A stretch of DNA of 64,000 bases from Candidatus Nanopelagicales bacterium (GTDB lineage Bacteria > Actinomycetota > Actinomycetes > S36-B12): positions 1 to 64,000 of the forward strand of contig JAPKAV010000006.1 in the NCBI GenBank assembly GCA_028825115.1, written 5' to 3'. Below the pieces are notes generated by a model. The model made no database searches and was not told the DNA's origin. It saw only the letters and a program-made list of their open reading frames with translations. Each line of letters opens with the position of its first letter. Position 1 is the first letter of the stretch. Positions 1 through 8,936 of this stretch are shown piece by piece. The position numbers and the translations under genes are program-made.

Positions 1-811
1 GCCGCTCAACCACGGAAACAATTGATAATGCAGCGCCACCACGCGCATCACCGTCTAGCTTGGTGAGCACTACCGCGTCAAAGCCAACTTGGCGCTCAAA
101 TTCGCGGGCAGTATTTACAGCGTCTTGACCGATCATGGCGTCTACAACAAAAAGTACATTCTCTGGCTGGACAGCCTCTCGAACATGTGCGAGTTCGGTC
201 ATGAGATCGCTGTCGATCGCTAGTCGTCCGGCGGAGTCGACAATTACGACGTCATGCAGCTTGTCAACCGCAAATTTCTTGCCCGCCGTGGCGACTGCCA
301 CCGGGTCGCCTACGCCGTTGCCCGGTTCGGGTGCAAATGTTGGCACTCCGGCTCGCTCTCCCACTACCCGAAGTTGATCAACTGCGTTGGGTCGTTGCAA
401 GTCGGCTGCGACCAATACAGGTGTGTGGCCTTGCGATGCTAGGTGCTTTGCAAGCTTGCCCGCCAGTGTTGTCTTTCCTGCACCTTGAAGTCCGGTAAGA
501 AGAATCACTGTCGGGCCTTGTTTGGCAAAAACTAGTGAGCGCGTTTCTCCCCCGAGGATCGCTATAAGTTCCTCATTAACGATCTTAATTACCTGTTGAG
601 CAGGATTTAAGGCACCAGACACCTCTGCTGAAAGAGCGCGTTCCTTTATAACAGCGCAAAAGCCTTGAACGACCGAAAGGGCAACATCCGCTTCGAGCAA
701 TGCGGTTCGGATCTCTCGAACAGTTGCATCAATATCGGATTCACTGAGCCGACCCTTACCGCGCAACCCCTTAAATGTGGTCGCCAGCCGATCAGACAAC
801 GCTGCAAACAA
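1..811 (-). CDS. ffh: Signal recognition particle GTPase Ffh (N-terminal 270 codons; cut by window edge)
   Basis: Ffh binds signal sequences on the ribosome and delivers nascent membrane proteins to FtsY. I translated this reading frame by hand because the ORF track omits it. It begins at TTG after a good Shine-Dalgarno (AAAGGAG) and reads LFAALSDRLATTFKGLRGKG, the start of the N domain. The GTPase domain follows, with P-loop GLQGAGKTTLAGKLAKH, the LVAADLQRPNAVDQL motif, VIVDSAGRL and LTKLDGDARGGAALS. The C-terminal M domain lies beyond the window. The G3 motif reads DSAGR where Ffh normally has DTAGR, a conservative change. The gene lies downstream of the degraded amt/glnD locus in the same direction, as in other actinobacteria. 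Confidence 0.96.
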   Translation of the reverse strand, partial: MFAALSDRLATTFKGLRGKGRLSESDIDATVREIRTALLEADVALSVVQGFCAVIKERALSAEVSGALNPAQQVIKIVNEELIAILGGETRSLVFAKQGPTVILLTGLQGAGKTTLAGKLAKHLASQGHTPVLVAADLQRPNAVDQLRVVGERAGVPTFAPEPGNGVGDPVAVATAGKKFAVDKLHDVVIVDSAGRLAIDSDLMTELAHVREAVQPENVLFVVDAMIGQDAVNTAREFERQVGFDAVVLTKLDGDARGGAALSIVSVVER

Positions 812-878
812 AACTGTCTCCTTTACCTCTGGTGCGACCTAGCCAAGCAAATCCTGAACCTAGGGTAGCGGTCGCTCC

Positions 879-1894
879 TCAGAGCAAGGGCTCGAGTTCT
901 CGCTCCAGCACCCTGACAAGTGATTCGGTGTCAGAAATGTCGAGTTCTCCCCCGTCCGCTCGTTTTATAAAAAAAGCATCGACCGTATCAACCCCCAGTG
1001 TCGAAATCTTTGCCCCCGTTACCGCGATCCCTTCTCGTGCGATGCAACTCGCAACCCGATACAGCAATGCAGGTGCATCATGGGCACGCACATCCAAAAC
1101 TACCTGTGATTCGGAAACACGATGAATTCTCACTTGGGCAGTGGCCAACGGGTCCACGGGCTTTCGCGACGCTGCTGACTGCGCCCGCCCAGACAGAGCG
1201 CTTTTTAAGTCGAATGTCCCGGCAAGAGTTCGGGTTAAATCGATGTAAAGCGCCTCGTGAGCGGGCGGTTCCCCAAAAAGTGGACGCACAAACAATTCTG
1301 AAATAGCACGTTCTCCAATCGTAGATACTTTTGCCGCACGGACCGCAAGTCGATTCATAGCAAGGACCCCCGCCACTATCGCGACCAACCCAATTTGATC
1401 GGGGGCACCCACTGTGACTCAATAGCCAAGTTCTTCACGAGTTGTTGCCAGGAACAACCCTTGGTGTTCTGCGGCCTTGGCTTGCACCTCAGACATCACC
1501 GCATCGCGGGCAATGTGCTCCTCGCCCGCCAAATGTGCTCTCACCCTGCGCGCGAGATCGTTCAGCAGACTTTCACGCCACTTTGACCTCAATGATGGTC
1601 CCGTAGCTCGGGAATCTGACAGGCTTAATGCTAAAAGCAATTCGAGGGTTCGCGTGTCTTTAACGGCAACCGCTACGCCCGAGATCACATCCGGGTCATC
1701 AAGATCGCGCTTGGTCGCAATGACAGGCAACAAAAGATGGTGCAAAACCAGCCGCTCGAGGACTTCGGTATCGTGAAGATCAAATCCGATGCGTGGCGCA
1801 ATTGTGCGAGTCATGCGTGCGCCAATTTTGCTGTTATCCCCTTGTTGACATTTTCCGATGTCATGTAACAGTGCGGCGACGAGAAGAAGGTCGG
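879..1894 (-). pseudogene. glnD: Remnant of GlnD (PII uridylyltransferase): HD and ACT domains only, with an internal stop
   Basis: GlnD uridylylates the PII nitrogen sensor. Only its second half survives. The reading frame enters at about 1894 with an HD-domain signature (LLLVAALLHDIGK) and continues through TIAPRIGFDLHDTEVLERLV and DSRATGPSLRSKWRESLL. It then meets an in-frame TGA at 1419–1421 (..REELGY*VTVGAPDQIG) and continues in the same frame through the two ACT regions to a stop at 879. The N-terminal nucleotidyltransferase domain is missing. At its 5' end the frame is joined, out of phase, to the beginning of amt. The ORF track shows the pieces as two separate proteins (131 and 177 residues). 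Apart from the TGA the frame is open, so decay may be recent. A functional protein is unlikely. Confidence 0.85.
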
Positions 1895-2041
1895 GCCCAT
1901 CACCATCATGAGCATGTTCAAAACAGATTTGGAACGCACCATTCCGCCATAAAAGAAAGCCAGACCCGGGATCATAAGCTTCACCATCGCAGCGGCGGTT
2001 AACATCCAGGCGGTGTCACCTACGTTTAAAGCGGATTCCAT
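1895..2041 (-). pseudogene. amt: Remnant of ammonium transporter Amt (first 49 codons)
   Basis: The first 49 codons match the N-terminus of Amt ammonium channels, including the hallmark PGLAFFYGGMVRSKSVLNML that begins the first transmembrane helices. They follow a strong ribosome-binding site (GGAGG, six bases before ATG). After MVMG the Amt similarity stops abruptly, and the same DNA in another frame is GlnD HD-domain sequence. The remaining ~400 residues of Amt, all of glnB and the front of glnD are therefore absent. A 76-codon chimeric frame (ending ..AKLAHA) is all that could be translated. The usual actinobacterial order ftsY–amt–glnB–glnD–ffh explains the flanks. Confidence 0.85.
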
Positions 2042-2200
2042 AGGAGTCCTCCAATCGAGTGCGAATTTTCCGGCACACTGCCGATCGCGTACCCCAATCT
2101 TGGAGCCAGCACATTGCAGAAAAGGAGATAAGACATTTCACTGATGTGAATGACTGCCCAGAATATGAACGTTGTATTGATTCAAGGATCGGGACCGCGG

Positions 2201-3394
2201 TCAGCTCAACAGAGCGGAAACAAATTCGTTCACATCAAATGGCGCGAGATCATCAGGGCCTTCGCCTAGGCCAACAAGCTTCACCGGCACTCCGAGCTCG
2301 CGTTGTACCGCCACGACTATCCCACCTTTTGCCGTTCCATCAAGTTTCGTTAGGACAATGCCCGTTACGTTAACAACCTCGCTGAAAACTTTGGCCTGAA
2401 CGAGTCCGTTTTGACCGGTTGTAGCATCAAGTACGAGCAGGACTTCATCAACCGGTGATTGCTTCTCGATAACCCGCTCCACTTTTCCAAGCTCATCCAT
2501 CAGCCCAGTTTTCGTGTGCAACCGGCCAGCCGTGTCGATGACGACCACATCTAATTGAGCTTGTGTGGCAACCGAACACGCTTCAAATGCCACGCTCGCT
2601 GGGTCTCCACCTTCGGGCCCACGCACGACTGCTGCACCGACGCGGTCACCCCAGGTTTGCAGTTGATCCGCTGCTGCAGCGCGGAACGTGTCTGCCGCCC
2701 CCATCAGAACCGTCTGACCTTGTGAAATGAGGACACGAGCCAATTTGCCTACCGTGGTCGTTTTTCCGGTTCCATTCACACCCACTACCAACACAACGGC
2801 AGGGCGATCACCATGATCCGTGTGCACACTGCGGTCAAAATTTGGGTTTAACAGGGTGACCAGTTCTTCCCGCAGAGCCAACCGGATGAAGTCTTCACTT
2901 AAGTCGTTCGCTTGGGCCAAACGCACTTTGAGCCCCGCGATGAGTTCGGCCGACGCAGCGACCCCAAGATCTGCACTGAGCAGCGTCGCTTCGATATCGT
3001 CCCACGTCTGCTGATCAAGGCTGCCACTGGTCAGTAATCCGAACAGAGAATTACTGAAAACATTATTTGAACGAGCTAGTCGCGACCGAAGCCGACCAAG
3101 TCGCCCAGCAGCAGGTTCGGGAACTTCGACTTCCCAAAGGGCTGGCGCAGTCTCCTCGGTGCCCGTTGAAGGGTCTGCATGGGTTTTTGGCACGCCAATT
3201 GTTTGGTCAGTGTGTTGTTCGGGCTCACCCAGTGCCGGACCGTCGTTCCCCGCCCTGGGTGGGTCGTCATTTCCCGATTGCGCTTTTAGCGTAGGAACAG
3301 ATTTTGCTTTGGACCGTGAAAAAGCAACCGCCCCGCCAATGATCAACCCCAGCAGAATTATTACCGCAACAATGACAATTGTTAATGCGTCCAT
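2201..3394 (-). CDS. ftsY: Signal recognition particle receptor FtsY
   Basis: FtsY is the membrane-associated GTPase that docks with Ffh to hand ribosomes to the Sec translocon. The product is 397 residues. It has an N-terminal hydrophobic segment (VIVAVIILLGLIIGGAVAF), then an acidic, proline-rich linker of about 70 residues, then the NG domain. The NG domain shows P-loop GVNGTGKTTTVGKLA, AADTFRAAAADQL, VVVIDTAGRLHTK and VLTKLDGTAKGG. I chose ATG at 3394, which overlaps the smc stop (TGATG); the tracked TTG is one codon earlier. Overlap with smc implies co-transcription, the usual smc–ftsY arrangement in actinobacteria. The 160 bases after it (2042–2200) hold no gene. Confidence 0.96.
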   Translation of the reverse strand: MDALTIVIVAVIILLGLIIGGAVAFSRSKAKSVPTLKAQSGNDDPPRAGNDGPALGEPEQHTDQTIGVPKTHADPSTGTEETAPALWEVEVPEPAAGRLGRLRSRLARSNNVFSNSLFGLLTSGSLDQQTWDDIEATLLSADLGVAASAELIAGLKVRLAQANDLSEDFIRLALREELVTLLNPNFDRSVHTDHGDRPAVVLVVGVNGTGKTTTVGKLARVLISQGQTVLMGAADTFRAAAADQLQTWGDRVGAAVVRGPEGGDPASVAFEACSVATQAQLDVVVIDTAGRLHTKTGLMDELGKVERVIEKQSPVDEVLLVLDATTGQNGLVQAKVFSEVVNVTGIVLTKLDGTAKGGIVVAVQRELGVPVKLVGLGEGPDDLAPFDVNEFVSALLS

Positions 3395-6300
3395 CAAGCG
3401 GGTTCTGCCTCACGTAATCGTTGCCCAATAATCTGGGTTACCCCGTCGCCGCGCATGGACACGCCGTATAAAGCATCTGCGATTTCCATTGTTCGCTTTT
3501 GATGAGTAATGACAATCAGTTGCGATGTTGAACGCAACTCTTCAATAATGTCGATCAGGCGACCCAAGTTCACGTCGTCGAGGGCAGCTTCGACTTCGTC
3601 TAAGACGTAGAACGGTGACGGTCGCGCCTTAAACAGCGCAACGAGGAATGCCACCGCCGTCAGGGAACGTTCACCACCAGAGAGCAGTGAGAGTCGCTTA
3701 ATCTTTTTACCCGGTGGGCGAGCCTCAACGTCCACTCCAGTCGTCAACATGTTGTCGGGATCTGTCAAAACGAGTCGACCCTCGCCTCCAGGGAATAGCC
3801 GGGAAAACACCCCCTCAAATTCTCGCGCAATTTCGGTGTACGCCTCCGTAAATACGCGTTCAACTCGCGCATCGACTTCTTTGACAATGTCGAGTAAGCC
3901 ATCACGTGTTTTCTTGAGGTCTTCGAGCTGTTCAGTGAGGAACAGCTGCCGTTCCTCCATGGCCGAATACTCCTCAAGAGCCAACGGATTGACTTTGCCC
4001 AGGAGTGCTAGCTGCTTTTCTGCAACGCGCAAACGCTTTTCCTGATCCTCCCGGACAAATGGATACGGCTCCGGCAAAGCGGCGTCGGGGTCTATTTCGT
4101 CTCCTGGTGCAGCCGGGCTTGGTGGAACGAGTTGCTCAGGTCCGTATTCGGCAAGGAGTTCATCTGAAGCGAATCCGAAATCTTCTAAAGCTTTCGTCTC
4201 AAGTGATTCGATCCGCATGCGCTGCTCGGCCCGTGCCACTTCGTCGCGGTGCACAGTGTCCTTCAAGTTTTCTAGCACGTCGACCAAAGTACGAACTTCA
4301 GCGCGGACGAAAACTAGCTCCGTGTCACGTTCTTTTTTCAGCGCCTCACCTTGACTGCGCGACCTCTGCGCAATACCCACGGAAGTTTCGTTGTAGGTGA
4401 GCGCTACTCGCGCACCGGCTAACAATGCTTGGGCCACAATCAAAGACGTTGCGCGGCGTTCGCGGCGTTCTAATGCTGCAATTCGAGCGCTTCGCTCACT
4501 TTGAGCATCTCGCTCTAGTGCGGCAGCGCGCTCCCCAATGGCCCTGACTCGCTCTTCGGCGGTACGGACCGCAAGACGGGAATCAACCACATTGCTTCGC
4601 GCTTGGGTCAGTTCACGCTCACATGCCTCTCTTCGATCCTCACCGATGGCAGGGACGTGCTGTTGTTGCAATGTGTCCAATTGCGCAATGTGGGTGGCCA
4701 GCAATTCTCGATCACGCGCGTCCGCCGCCTGGGTGCTGAGCATCGCGGATTCAAGCCGCTCCGCCTCGGCGAGGGCATTTCGAGAAAGTTGACCGAGAGC
4801 GCCTAGCTTTTCGGCGATCGCTGCCAGCTCGGCATCTGATTCATGTAGGAGAGTCAACGCTGATTCAACGCGGTGGGCCGCAGCCTCTTGCTCATTTTTT
4901 GTGGCAGCCAAATCGAATATCACCCGTTGTAATTCTTGCTCAGTCTGAGCAAGAGCGGTTTCGCATTCATCAAATGCTGCCTGAACCTCAAGCAAACTAG
5001 GACTACTTGAGGAACCACCCTCAATCACACCCGCGTCAATTGAGTCACCTTGGCGGCTCACTAGGGAGACCCCCAGATTTCTCCTCGCACTCTCACGCAT
5101 TTCTTCCAGCGAGTCAACCACGACGAAGCGATTAAGCAGTGCGTGTACTTGCGAGGACACCATCGGATCAACCCGAAAACAGTCCACAAGCCAACGGCCT
5201 GCGGGTGCTTGCCGATCATGTTGCATAGGGGGTGCGGGAAACTCGGCGACCAGAACATTTGATCTGCCCGCCTGTTCAGTCTTCAAAAAGACCAGCGCGT
5301 CCATGGCCAAATCAACATTGGAAACAACTACCGCCGATGAAAGATTTCCCAGCGCACTAGCAACTGCCGCTTCATAGCCGTGTTCGACCTGAATCAACGC
5401 ACTCAACGTACCAATATACCCGTCGAGCCCGGAGTCGACCAGGGCCGCCGACCCGTCTTTGCGCTCAAGTCCCAGGGCCAAAGCGTCACGACGAGCGATG
5501 CCAGCAGCCTTCTCTCGATCGAGCTTGGCCTCCTGAGCCAATAACTCGCGAAGTTTAGTGTCTACACCTGCGAGAATCTCCTGTGACGCCTCGTGCTCAG
5601 AGTCCAAGCCTTCCTCACCTGCTCCGTGGGAGATCACAGACACCTCCACCTGCTGGAATTGCGCTTGTGCTTGTTGACTGCGCTCCTGCGCCTCGCCAAT
5701 CTGGGAATTCAGTCGCGTGAGTTCTGATTCCCTGGTCTCTAGCCGGGCACCAACGTTGTCCCGTGCGGCCTTGACATCGTCCTTTTTCTTGACGTGAGCA
5801 ACCCGCGCACTCTCAATTTCAGCGACGCGTGATACTTCCTGGCTTAGCGCGCGTTCAGCACCCTGCTCGGCGATCTCTGCCTGCGATAGCGCCTGACCTA
5901 ACGCCTCAACTTTGCGGGTAAGTTCGAACTCTTGGCTTCGCAGGGACCGCGCTTCGGCTTCGAGTACTTCTGGTTCACGACCTGACTTTTCCTCTTCCGG
6001 TTCCGGAGCAAGGTTTCGCACCTTCTCAACACCGAGTTGGACTAGACCAAGATAACGCTCGCGCAGGCTGCTCAGAGCGAACCAGGTTTCCTGGTCCTTG
6101 ATCAGTTCGGGTCCTAACTCTCTCTCAAGTTCCTCGGCATTGTTTTCTCGCTCGCGCAGGGCCGCAATCTTTGACTCGACTTCACCTTGTCTTTCACGCA
6201 AGGCGCTTTCATCTGCCACTTCGGCTTCCAATGCAACCCGCAGTTCAGAAAGGTCATTCGCCATGAGTCGCAGCCGCGAATCGCGCACATCGCTTTGGAT

Positions 6301-6951
6301 CACCGTGGCACGACGAGCGACCTCTGCCTGACGTCCCAATGGTTTGAGAGCTCGACGCAATTCAGCGGTGAGATCGTTTAGACGAGTGAGGTTCGCCTGC
6401 ATCGAGTCGAGTTTGCGAAGGGCTTTTTCTTTTCGCTTGCGATGCTTGAGGACACCTGCAGCTTCTTCGATGAATCCTCGGCGATCCTCAGGGGTCGCCT
6501 TCAAAATCGAATCAAGTTGCCCTTGGCCGACAATTACATGCATCTCCCGACCGATACCTGAGTCGCTGAGCAACTCTTGGACGTCGAGTAAGCGGCACTG
6601 CTCACCGTTGATCGCGTATTCGGATCCACCATTTCGAAATAATGTTCGCGAGATGGTGACTTCAGAGAACTCAATGGGAAGCGCTCCATCTGAGTTGTCG
6701 ATAGTGACAGCAACCTCTGCCCGACCTAGTGGGGCCCGACCCGAAGTTCCCGAAAAAATAACGTCTTCCATTTTGCCGCCGCGTAGCGACTTTGCACCCT
6801 GTTCGCCCATGACCCAAGCGAGTGCATCAACAACATTGGATTTACCCGAGCCATTGGGTCCGACGACGCAGGTGACTCCAGGCTCAAATTGAAGTGTAGT
6901 TGCCGATGCAAAAGACTTGAAGCCTTTGAGGGTAAGGGATTTAAGATGCAC
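3394..6951 (-). CDS. smc: Chromosome partition protein SMC
   Basis: SMC forms the condensin-like ring that organises and segregates the chromosome with ScpA/ScpB. The 1185-residue length is normal. The N-terminal ATPase head has Walker A GPNGSGKSNVVDAL at residues 31–38 and the Q-loop region MGEQGAKSLRGG. Long coiled coils rich in Glu, Arg and Ala flank a hinge at roughly residues 480–640 (GLDGYIGTLSALIQVEHGYE). The C-terminal head has signature LSLLSGGERSLTAVAFL and Walker B FYVLDEVEAALDD. Translation starts at GTG (MHLKSLTLKGFKSF). scpA/scpB are not in this window. The 102 bases between smc and mutM contain no gene that I can see. Confidence 0.97.
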   Translation of the reverse strand: MHLKSLTLKGFKSFASATTLQFEPGVTCVVGPNGSGKSNVVDALAWVMGEQGAKSLRGGKMEDVIFSGTSGRAPLGRAEVAVTIDNSDGALPIEFSEVTISRTLFRNGGSEYAINGEQCRLLDVQELLSDSGIGREMHVIVGQGQLDSILKATPEDRRGFIEEAAGVLKHRKRKEKALRKLDSMQANLTRLNDLTAELRRALKPLGRQAEVARRATVIQSDVRDSRLRLMANDLSELRVALEAEVADESALRERQGEVESKIAALRERENNAEELERELGPELIKDQETWFALSSLRERYLGLVQLGVEKVRNLAPEPEEEKSGREPEVLEAEARSLRSQEFELTRKVEALGQALSQAEIAEQGAERALSQEVSRVAEIESARVAHVKKKDDVKAARDNVGARLETRESELTRLNSQIGEAQERSQQAQAQFQQVEVSVISHGAGEEGLDSEHEASQEILAGVDTKLRELLAQEAKLDREKAAGIARRDALALGLERKDGSAALVDSGLDGYIGTLSALIQVEHGYEAAVASALGNLSSAVVVSNVDLAMDALVFLKTEQAGRSNVLVAEFPAPPMQHDRQAPAGRWLVDCFRVDPMVSSQVHALLNRFVVVDSLEEMRESARRNLGVSLVSRQGDSIDAGVIEGGSSSSPSLLEVQAAFDECETALAQTEQELQRVIFDLAATKNEQEAAAHRVESALTLLHESDAELAAIAEKLGALGQLSRNALAEAERLESAMLSTQAADARDRELLATHIAQLDTLQQQHVPAIGEDRREACERELTQARSNVVDSRLAVRTAEERVRAIGERAAALERDAQSERSARIAALERRERRATSLIVAQALLAGARVALTYNETSVGIAQRSRSQGEALKKERDTELVFVRAEVRTLVDVLENLKDTVHRDEVARAEQRMRIESLETKALEDFGFASDELLAEYGPEQLVPPSPAAPGDEIDPDAALPEPYPFVREDQEKRLRVAEKQLALLGKVNPLALEEYSAMEERQLFLTEQLEDLKKTRDGLLDIVKEVDARVERVFTEAYTEIAREFEGVFSRLFPGGEGRLVLTDPDNMLTTGVDVEARPPGKKIKRLSLLSGGERSLTAVAFLVALFKARPSPFYVLDEVEAALDDVNLGRLIDIIEELRSTSQLIVITHQKRTMEIADALYGVSMRGDGVTQIIGQRLREAEPA

Positions 6952-7053
6952 GGCGCGGTTTTCATCCTGTCAATCTGACACCTGCCCGGATCGCTCTGGG
7001 CCGATGCACAAGGTTATTTATCGTGCCTCACCCTATCGGTGTGCAACCTGAAA

Positions 7054-7902
7054 TTACGGCAGCGACCACGGAGGCTGACAGGTTGAACAGTGAAAGCTCG
7101 ACCGATTCATGAACTTACTGCGAATAATTGGATCACCGCATCGATCACAGGGGTGCCCCTCGCGCCCATAAACTGCTAAAGATCGCGAAAAATAGCCCGA
7201 CTCTCCATTGACATTGACATACAACGCATCAAAACTCGTACCGCCGGCAACAAGTGCCTCGCTCATCACGCCAGTAACAGTGGTAACAATTTCTACTGCC
7301 GTGCTGCGATCTAGGTGATTGCACGGGGTTCTGCCATCAAGGCCCACCCGCCAGAGACACTCATCCGCGTAAATATTGCCAATGCCAGAAATCAGATGCT
7401 GGTCCAGTAATCCCTTCTTGACCTCAATTGAACGCTTTGTGAGCATTTCTGCAAATGCGTCCACATCAAAAAGTGGGTCAAATGGATCTCTGGCGATCCG
7501 CGAAACCGCCACAGGTAGTCCGTCTTGGTCGCGATCACAGATCTGCATTCCCCCGAACGTCCGTTGATCCAGGAATTCGAAATAGCGCGGCGGCTCCCCT
7601 GCTCGAGTTACGGTCCAATCGACCCGAACATGTGGATGTCCTGAGGGGGAATCGTTGATTCGAATCTGCCCACTCATGCCAAGGTGGACCATGAGGACAA
7701 AGGGCCGATCCAGTTCAAGCCACATGTATTTACCTCGGCGACACACGCTCTCGATTACAGCGCCGTCAAGTTGAACGGCTAAGTCCCCTACATTGCGGCG
7801 AGTGGCCCGCTCGTGATGAACACCGACCTTCCTAATGGTGGTACCGACTACCATCGAGGCTAGGCCTGACCGAACTACCTCAACTTCAGGAAGTTCTGGC
7901 AT
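7054..7902 (-). CDS. mutM: Formamidopyrimidine-DNA glycosylase (Fpg/MutM)
   Basis: MutM removes 8-oxoguanine and ring-opened purines from DNA and nicks the abasic site. The mature protein begins PELPEVEVVR, so the catalytic Pro and Glu follow the initiator Met as required. The helix-two-turn-helix region contains HLISGIGNIYADECLW. The C-terminal zinc finger reads CDRCGDPIIRSKFMNRSSFHCSTC, giving four cysteines. The 282-residue length is typical. The 5' end overlaps rnc by 17 bases, so the two genes are probably co-transcribed and translationally coupled, as in many actinobacteria. Confidence 0.96.
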   Translation of the reverse strand: MPELPEVEVVRSGLASMVVGTTIRKVGVHHERATRRNVGDLAVQLDGAVIESVCRRGKYMWLELDRPFVLMVHLGMSGQIRINDSPSGHPHVRVDWTVTRAGEPPRYFEFLDQRTFGGMQICDRDQDGLPVAVSRIARDPFDPLFDVDAFAEMLTKRSIEVKKGLLDQHLISGIGNIYADECLWRVGLDGRTPCNHLDRSTAVEIVTTVTGVMSEALVAGGTSFDALYVNVNGESGYFSRSLAVYGREGHPCDRCGDPIIRSKFMNRSSFHCSTCQPPWSLP

Positions 7903-8614
7903 CGGGGAATCTGTTGATTAATTGGCCATAGGCTTGTTCTGCCGCAAGTTGCTCGGCCGCCTTCTTTGATCTGCCTACACCTAACCCGAGATCCTCCCCC
8001 GCGATCTGGGCGCGCGCTACAAACTCTTTTGCGTGATCTGGGCCCGAGTCACTGATGTCATAGTGCGGCAAAGGCAGTTCTAGTGCACCGCAGACCTCCT
8101 GCAGTGAAGTTTTCCAATCTAAGCCAGCGCCAAGTTCTGACGCAGCCATGATCATGGGGTCGAAAATACGATGGATGAATTCGGCAGCCAGGTTGATCCC
8201 ACCGGATAAATAGATCGCACCGATCACCGCCTCCAGAGAGTCGGCCAGAATTGACGTTTTTTCGTTGCCCCCCGAAGTGACTTCTCCCCGACCTAGGCGC
8301 AGGTACTCGCCGAGCCCAAGGCTCCTTGCTACGTCCGCGAGCGCCTGAGCATTAACTACCGAAGCCCGCATGCGGGCCAATGACCCTTCGGTGAGTTGAG
8401 GAAATTCACGGTAAAGAAAGTCCGTAACAACTACCCCCAGTACTGAGTCTCCCAGAAACTCAAGCCTTTCATTTGTAGGGATGCTCCCGTTTTCGTAGGA
8501 AAACGAGCGATGAATCAAGGCGAGTTCGAGAAGTTCTCGGTCACATTCACATTCAAGAACTGCCATGAGCGAGACAACGGGGTCCGCAGTCGACGGGTTC
8601 AGGCGTGGGTCCAT
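7886..8614 (-). CDS. rnc: Ribonuclease III
   Basis: RNase III cleaves double-stranded RNA during rRNA maturation and mRNA decay. The 242-residue protein has the nuclease signature NERLEFLGDSVLGVV near residue 50 and the downstream catalytic segment ILADSLEAVIGAIYLSGG. A C-terminal double-stranded RNA-binding domain ends KKAAEQLAAEQAYGQLI. I moved the start one codon inward from the tracked GTG to ATG at 8614, because TATCCT lies exactly six bases before this ATG, the leaderless-promoter spacing seen repeatedly in this window. The gene may therefore have its own promoter although rpmF lies only 44 bases upstream. Confidence 0.95.
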   Translation of the reverse strand: MDPRLNPSTADPVVSLMAVLECECDRELLELALIHRSFSYENGSIPTNERLEFLGDSVLGVVVTDFLYREFPQLTEGSLARMRASVVNAQALADVARSLGLGEYLRLGRGEVTSGGNEKTSILADSLEAVIGAIYLSGGINLAAEFIHRIFDPMIMAASELGAGLDWKTSLQEVCGALELPLPHYDISDSGPDHAKEFVARAQIAGEDLGLGVGRSKKAAEQLAAEQAYGQLINRFPDARTS

Positions 8615-8626
8615 CACAACAGGATA
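8615..8626 (-). promoter_or_regulatory. Putative leaderless promoter of rnc (TATCCT-N6-ATG)
   Basis: A TANNNT hexamer (TATCCT, 8621–8626) lies six bases before the rnc ATG, and no Shine-Dalgarno is present. The transcript would start at or next to the A of ATG. No clear -35 box is visible. Confidence 0.5.
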
Positions 8627-8658
8627 ATGTCAGCTGAAGTCAGATGTGGGAAATGTGA

Positions 8659-8832
8659 CTAAACGTCTAGGACGCGACGCTTTGCATATGTTCCGCACAT
8701 GGGGCACGCCGTGTGAGCAAGTCGTTTTTCCTTGCAGCGGGTGCAAATCACCAGAGTTGGCGCTACAGCTTTCCACTGTGACCGTCGATGACGGGTGTTT
8801 GATCGCGACATCTTCCGCTTGGGAACTGGCAC
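8659..8832 (-). CDS. rpmF: 50S ribosomal protein L32 (zinc-binding form)
   Basis: L32 is a small protein of the large ribosomal subunit. From the chosen GTG it has 57 residues, beginning [20 protein letters not shown], the canonical L32 N-terminus. Cysteine pairs CTRC and CPMC form the zinc ribbon, so this is the C+ (zinc-binding) form. The tracked start lies five codons upstream. I prefer GTG at 8832 because AAGAGG sits directly upstream and the family begins at this residue. It lies between the DUF177 gene and rnc in the usual order. Confidence 0.93.
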   Translation of the reverse strand: MPVPKRKMSRSNTRHRRSQWKAVAPTLVICTRCKEKRLAHTACPMCGTYAKRRVLDV

Positions 8833-8857
8833 TGGATCCTCTTTCACGTAGTGACTG

Positions 8858-8880
8858 AGCTACTGGCTTATTTAGTAGCT
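8858..8880 (-). other. Hairpin in the rpmF 5' leader
   Basis: A perfect 7-bp inverted repeat, AGCTACT and AGTAGCT, is separated by a 9-base loop. It lies in the 104-base gap between the DUF177 gene and rpmF, about 25 bases before the rpmF start. There is no T-tract, so it is not an intrinsic terminator. It might be an RNA processing or regulatory element; that is inference. Confidence 0.35.
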
Positions 8881-8936
8881 GAGCTAGTTGCTGGCGCTGT
8901 TCTGCGCCCGTGAGTATTGCACTAGAGCCATGTGCA

